A stretch of 41,412 nucleotides of DNA from Chloroflexota bacterium. GTDB lineage: Bacteria; Chloroflexota; Limnocylindria; Limnocylindrales; CSP1-4. The DNA is taken from positions 1 through 41,412 of the forward strand of contig JADGQI010000034.1 of assembly GCA_017881905.1 (NCBI GenBank), in the 5' to 3' direction. The position numbers and the translations under genes were made by a program. Shown here one piece after another: positions 36,720-41,412 of the stretch. Position 1 is the stretch's first letter; each line of letters starts with the position of its first letter. The notes under the pieces are model-generated. The model worked only from the letters and a program-made list of their open reading frames with translations, ran no database searches and was not told where the DNA came from.

Positions 36720-38517
36720 GGATCGGGCGTCGACCCTGACCGCGGGTCCGCCGGCGCTCACGGCGCCATCTCCTCCGGACCTCGTCGACGAGGCGCCCGC
36801 ATCGAGCTCCGAGCGACCGGACTCATCCGCCTCGGCGGCGGTCGGACCGGTCTCCGATGCCGGCGACCCGACGCGTGCGCGGCTGATCCAACGCGCGCTC
36901 GAGATCGTCCCCGGCCTGGTCAGCTGGCTGCTCATCCTGAGCCCGCTCATCCTGTCGTTCCGGTTCCCCGAGATCGTCGCCTGGTTCGTCCTGACGTTCG
37001 ACTTCTACTGGCTGTACAAGGCGATCGTGCTGACCGGGAGTGTCTGTGTGACCTTCGGCCGGATGCGTCGGACGATGGCCGCGGACTGGCGGGCACGAGC
37101 CCTGGCGCTCGCCGACCCCGCCGGCCGGCTGGCCGACATCGAGCGGCTCGTCCCGCTCGTTCGAGCCAGGATCGACCAGCTCGAACGGGACGGATGGGCG
37201 CTCGCCGCCGTCGGCGGACGGAGGGAGCTCCTGCGCCTCGATACGGAGCGGCGGGACCTCGCCCGGCTCCTCGCCGCCCGGCCGGACCTGGCCGTTGATC
37301 CGCGCCGGCTGTTCCACGTGGCGTTGGTCCCGACCTACACGGAGCCGTTCGAGAAGCTGTACGAGACGGTCCGGGCGCTGGCGGAGACCGACTATCCGCG
37401 GGAACAGCTGATGGTCGCGATCATCACCCGTGAGACGGATCTGGGCGGCCGCCAGAACGTCGCTCGGCTGCGTGAGATCTTCGGTGACCGGTTCCTCCAC
37501 TTCTTCCACATCCTCGATCCGCTCGAGCCGGGCATCGTCGTTGGCAAGAGCTCGGCCATGGCCTATGGCGGGCGCTGGCTGTATCGCGAGCTGGTCGAGC
37601 GCGGGTTCGACCCGGCCACCGTGGTCGTGACCGACCTCGATTCGGACTACCGGGTCCACCCGCAGTACTTCGGCTATCTGACCTATACGTTCCTGACCGA
37701 CCCGGATCGGTTCCGCCGGCTGTACCAGCCGATCCCGATGTTCCACAACAACCTGTGGGACACGCCGCTGGCGGTCCGTCTCGTCGCCGTCGGCGCGACC
37801 CACGTCCAGATGTGGCGGTCGCTGACGCCGCGCAAGCTCGTGTCGTTCTCGTCGTACGCGGTCAGCCTCCGGACGGTCCAGGAGGTCGACTACTGGGCGA
37901 CCGATGCCATCCCCGAGGACAGCCGCTTCTACTGGAAGAGCTTCTTCCGGTTCAGCGGCGAGTTCGCGGCGGTCCCGCTGTTCATCCCGATGTACGGGGA
38001 CGCCGTTCGCGCCCGCTCGTACCCGCGCTCGCTGGTCGAGCAGTACACCCAGATCCGACGCTGGGCGTGGGGCATCACGGACATCCCGTACTACATCCGG
38101 AACGCGTTCGCCCACTCGGAGATCCCACGCGGACTCCGGGTCCGGCGTCTGATCGACCTGTGGATGGACCACATCAACTGGGCCATCGCCCCGTTCATCA
38201 TCATCTTCGGGTCGAACCTGCCGCTCCTGCTCAACCCGGCGTTCGCCCAGACGACGCTCGGTCAGAACCTGCCGCTCTACGCCGCCTGGCTGCTGACCGG
38301 GGCGTTCTGCTGCCTGCTGATCCTGGTCTTCGTCGAGGAGCAGATCGCTCCGCCGCGGCCGGCCGCCTGGGGCTGGATCCAGCGTGCGACGTCGTACCTG
38401 CAGTGGCTGGCGCTGCCGTTCGTCGGGCTCGTCTTCAGCACGTTGCCGGCGCTCGACGCGCAGACCCGGATGATGGCGGGCAAGTACCTCGAGTACCGGG
38501 TGACCGAGAAGGCCTGA
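36712..38517 (+). CDS. Family 2-like membrane glycosyltransferase
   Basis: VPTYTEPFEKLYETVRAL, TDLDSDYRV (DxD), PEDSRFYWKSFF, QYTQIRRWAWG (QxxRW-like), flanking TM helices. GTG start overlaps the ilvE 3' end by 8 nt. Confidence 0.88.
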   Translation: MAEDRASTLTAGPPALTAPSPPDLVDEAPASSSERPDSSASAAVGPVSDAGDPTRARLIQRALEIVPGLVSWLLILSPLILSFRFPEIVAWFVLTFDFYWLYKAIVLTGSVCVTFGRMRRTMAADWRARALALADPAGRLADIERLVPLVRARIDQLERDGWALAAVGGRRELLRLDTERRDLARLLAARPDLAVDPRRLFHVALVPTYTEPFEKLYETVRALAETDYPREQLMVAIITRETDLGGRQNVARLREIFGDRFLHFFHILDPLEPGIVVGKSSAMAYGGRWLYRELVERGFDPATVVVTDLDSDYRVHPQYFGYLTYTFLTDPDRFRRLYQPIPMFHNNLWDTPLAVRLVAVGATHVQMWRSLTPRKLVSFSSYAVSLRTVQEVDYWATDAIPEDSRFYWKSFFRFSGEFAAVPLFIPMYGDAVRARSYPRSLVEQYTQIRRWAWGITDIPYYIRNAFAHSEIPRGLRVRRLIDLWMDHINWAIAPFIIIFGSNLPLLLNPAFAQTTLGQNLPLYAAWLLTGAFCCLLILVFVEEQIAPPRPAAWGWIQRATSYLQWLALPFVGLVFSTLPALDAQTRMMAGKYLEYRVTEKA

Positions 38518-38536
38518 CGCTGTCGAGCGGCGCGGA

Positions 38537-40366
38537 TCAGGGTCCGGCCGGTGCCGCCAGGGGTGGGGTCTTGGTCCCGGTGGTCACGATGACGTCCACC
38601 GTCACCGACGGGTCGTCGACGAAGGTCGCCTGGACGTTGAAGACGTTCTCGAGCAAGGCGATGGTCGCCGGCAGGTCCGACTCGCGGCCGTTGTAGACGC
38701 GGATCCTGGTCTGGGTGGTCGTCCCGTCGGGGCGCTTGGTGGGCGCGCTCGCCGTCAGGCCAAGGTACTCGAGGTAGTTGGCGACCGAGGTCGCCTGGCC
38801 GACCTGGCCGGTGCCGTTGACCACCCAGATCACCCCGTCCTCGCCGGCCACCGCCTCACGCTGCTTCTCGATGGTGGGATCGAGCTTGAACGCGGTGGCG
38901 ACCGCCTGGCGGATCCGACTGACGTTCGGCTCGACGATGTCGCCGCGCTGGTCGACCGCGTTGCTCGCGTAGGTCGGTGGGGCGAACACGAACGACCGGA
39001 TCTTGGTCGAGTCGATCTGGCTCGACAGCCCGATCAGCTGGGGCAGCTTGCTCTGCGGGATGTCCGTCTTGAACGACGTCTTGAGGTCATTCAGCAGCTG
39101 GGTCAGGTTGCTCAGGATCGTCTGTGGGTCCGCCTGCTGGCGGAGCGACAGGATGACCCGCTGCTGGCGCTGCGCCCGGTCGAAGTCGCTCGAGGTGTGG
39201 CGCGAGCGGGCGTAGATCAGCGCCTGGGCGCCGTCCATGTGCTGGACCCCGGCCGGGATGTAGACCCGGATGCTGGCGCCGTTGATACCGCCCGGATAGT
39301 GGTCGTCGAGGACCGGGTTCTGGACGTTGATGGTGACCCCACCCAGGGTGTCGACGATGTTCTGGAACCCGTCGAAGTTGACCATCACGTAGTACTGGAT
39401 GTCCAGGCCGTACAGCTCGCCGAGCGTCGCCTTGAGCGCGTTGAAGCCGCGGGACTTGTCGTTCCCCGGGAAGGCATCCGAGCGGTAGCGCGAGTTCATC
39501 CAGAGGCTGTTGATCTTGCCCTGGTAGACGGATCCGAAGACCGAACGGGCTGGCCCGGCCGGGATCGGCACGTCGACCGTATCCCGCGGAAGGCTGTACA
39601 TCGCGACCTGCTTGGTCTTGGGATCGATCGACACGACGATCAGCGTGTCGGTGTTGAACGTGCCTTCCTTGGGCCGCTGGTCGGCGCCGATGAGCAGGAT
39701 GTTGAGCTTGTCCGTGCCGTTCCAGTCGGGCAGCGCGGCCGTCGGGACCGCGGTCCCGAGGGGTGGCGCCGTGGTCACGCCGGGGGTCGGGGCATCGCTC
39801 GGGATGTCGCTCCCGGGCGCCTCGCTCGCGGCGGCGTTCGCGCTCGACCCCGGGGTGTCGTTGGGGCTCGAGCTGTCGTCGCATGAGTAGTTCGGGTCGA
39901 AGACACAGGCCAACGCATCCTGGGCCGTCACGCCGTAGTAGGCCACCACACCATGCCCGCCCGCGATCACCAGGCAGACCGCCAGCAACCCGGCGACGGA
40001 CAGCGGGTTGAGCCGGAGCGACGGACGGCCGAAGCGGCCGCCGCCCGATGCGTCGACGGCGTTGAGGAAGGCGGCCACCCGGTAAGCGTCGACCGCGGCG
40101 ACGATCCGATAGACCAGGAAGAGCACGTTGCCGATGAGGATCAGCGGGAGATTGGCGATGAGCTCGCCGCCGAAGACCTGGATCCCCGAGCTGAGGGCGA
40201 TCCCACCGGTCAGGGCGATCATCAGGATCGGCAGCGCGGCGAATCCGAGCGCCCGGGTCCAGGCGCCGGCGTAGGCGTGCCCGAGACCGGGGAAGATCAG
40301 GGACAGGAAGGCGGCCGCGAACGCGGAGCGGTGTCGGGGTCTGGCTTCCTGCGGCGGCTGCTGCAT
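38537..40366 (-). CDS. LytR-CpsA-Psr (LCP) family protein with LytR_C domain and N-terminal TM2-like membrane module
   Basis: LNILLIGADQRPKEGTFNTDTLIVVSIDPKTKQVAMYSLPRDTVDVP..FDGFQNIVDTLGGVTINV..ALIYARSRHTSSDFDRAQRQQ; C-terminal VWVVNGTGQVGQATSVANYLEYLGL. Start moved to ATG 40366 (MQQPPQEARPRHRSAFAAAFLSLIFPGLGHAYAG). Confidence 0.93.
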   Translation of the reverse strand: MQQPPQEARPRHRSAFAAAFLSLIFPGLGHAYAGAWTRALGFAALPILMIALTGGIALSSGIQVFGGELIANLPLILIGNVLFLVYRIVAAVDAYRVAAFLNAVDASGGGRFGRPSLRLNPLSVAGLLAVCLVIAGGHGVVAYYGVTAQDALACVFDPNYSCDDSSSPNDTPGSSANAAASEAPGSDIPSDAPTPGVTTAPPLGTAVPTAALPDWNGTDKLNILLIGADQRPKEGTFNTDTLIVVSIDPKTKQVAMYSLPRDTVDVPIPAGPARSVFGSVYQGKINSLWMNSRYRSDAFPGNDKSRGFNALKATLGELYGLDIQYYVMVNFDGFQNIVDTLGGVTINVQNPVLDDHYPGGINGASIRVYIPAGVQHMDGAQALIYARSRHTSSDFDRAQRQQRVILSLRQQADPQTILSNLTQLLNDLKTSFKTDIPQSKLPQLIGLSSQIDSTKIRSFVFAPPTYASNAVDQRGDIVEPNVSRIRQAVATAFKLDPTIEKQREAVAGEDGVIWVVNGTGQVGQATSVANYLEYLGLTASAPTKRPDGTTTQTRIRVYNGRESDLPATIALLENVFNVQATFVDDPSVTVDVIVTTGTKTPPLAAPAGP

Positions 40367-40373
40367 CGCGGGT

Positions 40374-40379
40374 AGGATA
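40374..40379 (-). promoter_or_regulatory. -10 element TATCCT of the LCP gene, 7 nt before ATG
   Basis: Reverse strand AAAGTATCCTACCCGCGATG. Confidence 0.45.
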
Positions 40380-40490
40380 CTTTGAACCTCGTGGTGGCGT
40401 GCCGAGGGGTTCCGACGCCTCGCCCCGTCGACATGTGACGCCGACGGACCGCCCCGTCCCAGCCCGCCCCATCCGTCCAGTCGAGGTCCG

Positions 40491-41412
40491 ATGTTCCGAC
40501 CGGTCAGCCCCAAGCCCGACCTCGTGGCGATCGAGCACGAGGTCCTGGCCCGCTGGGCCGAACGCCGGACGTTCGCCCGCCTGCGCGCCCAGAACGCCGG
40601 CCACGAACGCTGGAGCTTCCTCGACGGGCCGATCACGGCGAACAACCCGATGGGCGTGCACCACGCCTGGGGTCGGACCTACAAGGACATCTACCAGCGC
40701 TTCCGGGCGATGCTCGGCCACGACCAGCGCTACCAGAACGGGTTCGACTGCCAGGGGCTGTGGGTCGAGGTCAACGTCGAGCGGGACCTCGGCTTCACGA
40801 GCAAGCGCGACATCGAGGCGTATGGGATCGCCGAGTTCGTGAGCTTGTGCAAGCAGCGGGTCCTGACGTTCGCCGCACGCCAGACCGAGCAGTCCGTCCG
40901 GCTCGGGATGTGGATGGACTGGAACGACCCGCAGGAGCTCCGTCGCCTGCGCGATCTGCTCGCCGACGACCCATCCCAGGTCACCACGATCGACGGTCCC
41001 GCCGGGCCGGTGACCGACTCGGTCGAGATGCTCGTCGGCCGGCTCGGGATGCCCGATCTCGGTGGCAGCTACTTCACCTTCAGCAACGAGAACAACGACC
41101 TCATCTGGGGATTCCTCGCGGAGTGCCACCGGCGCGGCTGGCTGTACAAGGGCCACGACACCATGCCCTGGTGCGCACGCTGCGGGACCGGGATCAGCCA
41201 GCACGAGATGACCGAGGGATACCAGGACCGGGAGGATCCCGGCCTGACCGTTCGATTCCCACTGGTCGACCGGCCCGGCGAGTCGCTCCTCGTCTGGACG
41301 ACGACGCCGTGGACCCTGACCTCCAATGTCGCCGCGGCCGTCGGCGACCATCTCCGCTACGTGCTGGTCCGCCAGGGCGACGATCGCTTCTGGCTGGCGA
41401 AGGGGACGCTCA
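40491..41412 (+). CDS. ileS: Isoleucyl-tRNA synthetase, N-terminal part (3' truncated by window)
   Basis: MFRPVSPKPDLVAIEHEVLARWAERRTFARL..FLDGPITANNPMGVHHAWGRTYKDIYQRF..GFDCQGLWVEV..GGSYFTFSNENNDLIWGFL..PWCARCGTGISQHE..LLVWTTTPWTLTSNVAAAV. No stop in window, so absent from the ORF track. Confidence 0.9.
   Translation, partial: MFRPVSPKPDLVAIEHEVLARWAERRTFARLRAQNAGHERWSFLDGPITANNPMGVHHAWGRTYKDIYQRFRAMLGHDQRYQNGFDCQGLWVEVNVERDLGFTSKRDIEAYGIAEFVSLCKQRVLTFAARQTEQSVRLGMWMDWNDPQELRRLRDLLADDPSQVTTIDGPAGPVTDSVEMLVGRLGMPDLGGSYFTFSNENNDLIWGFLAECHRRGWLYKGHDTMPWCARCGTGISQHEMTEGYQDREDPGLTVRFPLVDRPGESLLVWTTTPWTLTSNVAAAVGDHLRYVLVRQGDDRFWLAKGTL

Noticed and set aside
40380-40490. T-box leader upstream of ileS
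   Set aside because: No AGGGTGGNACCGCG-like antiterminator motif and too little space (about 110 nt).
39087-41351. 754-aa reverse ORF across LCP and ileS
   Set aside because: Overlaps LCP in another frame and ileS in antisense; low-complexity composition.

Overview
This 41.4 kb window is very high GC and almost entirely coding. The style (leaderless genes, GTG starts, Ala/Pro-rich disordered tails) suggests a high-GC Chloroflexota-like bacterium, but that placement is inference only. Most of it is a housekeeping backbone. It starts with a nucleotide-excision-repair block: uvrB (3' end), uvrA, a small unknown ORF, a reverse-strand UvrD-like helicase and uvrC. Next is a long export/central-metabolism run: secD-secF-recJ-PD40 protein-pyrF-tatA-tatC-rapZ-yvcK-whiA-tpiA-gpmI-secG-SBP. 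Eight tRNA genes follow in several clusters, with an AlkZ-like protein, lemA-htpX and an orphan Flp-type pilin among them. After these come an unknown two-domain protein and a CpaE-like REC-ParA/MinD protein on the reverse strand. The window ends with rpsF-ssb-rpsR, a TSUP/DUF1634/CaCA transporter trio, ilvE-glycosyltransferase, an LCP protein (reverse strand) and the 5' part of ileS. The most interesting locus is 28.3-31.8 kb. There a Flp pilin, a protein that appears to fuse an alpha/alpha-toroid (terpenoid-cyclase/prenyltransferase-like) domain to an intact GGDEF motif, and a CpaE-like receiver-ATPase lie together without other Tad genes. I also found a 34-aa TatA-like microprotein missing from the ORF track, a recurrent leaderless extended -10 promoter architecture, and repeats upstream of tRNA-Val that look like tRNA-related debris. 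No CRISPR, transposon, prophage or rRNA was seen.
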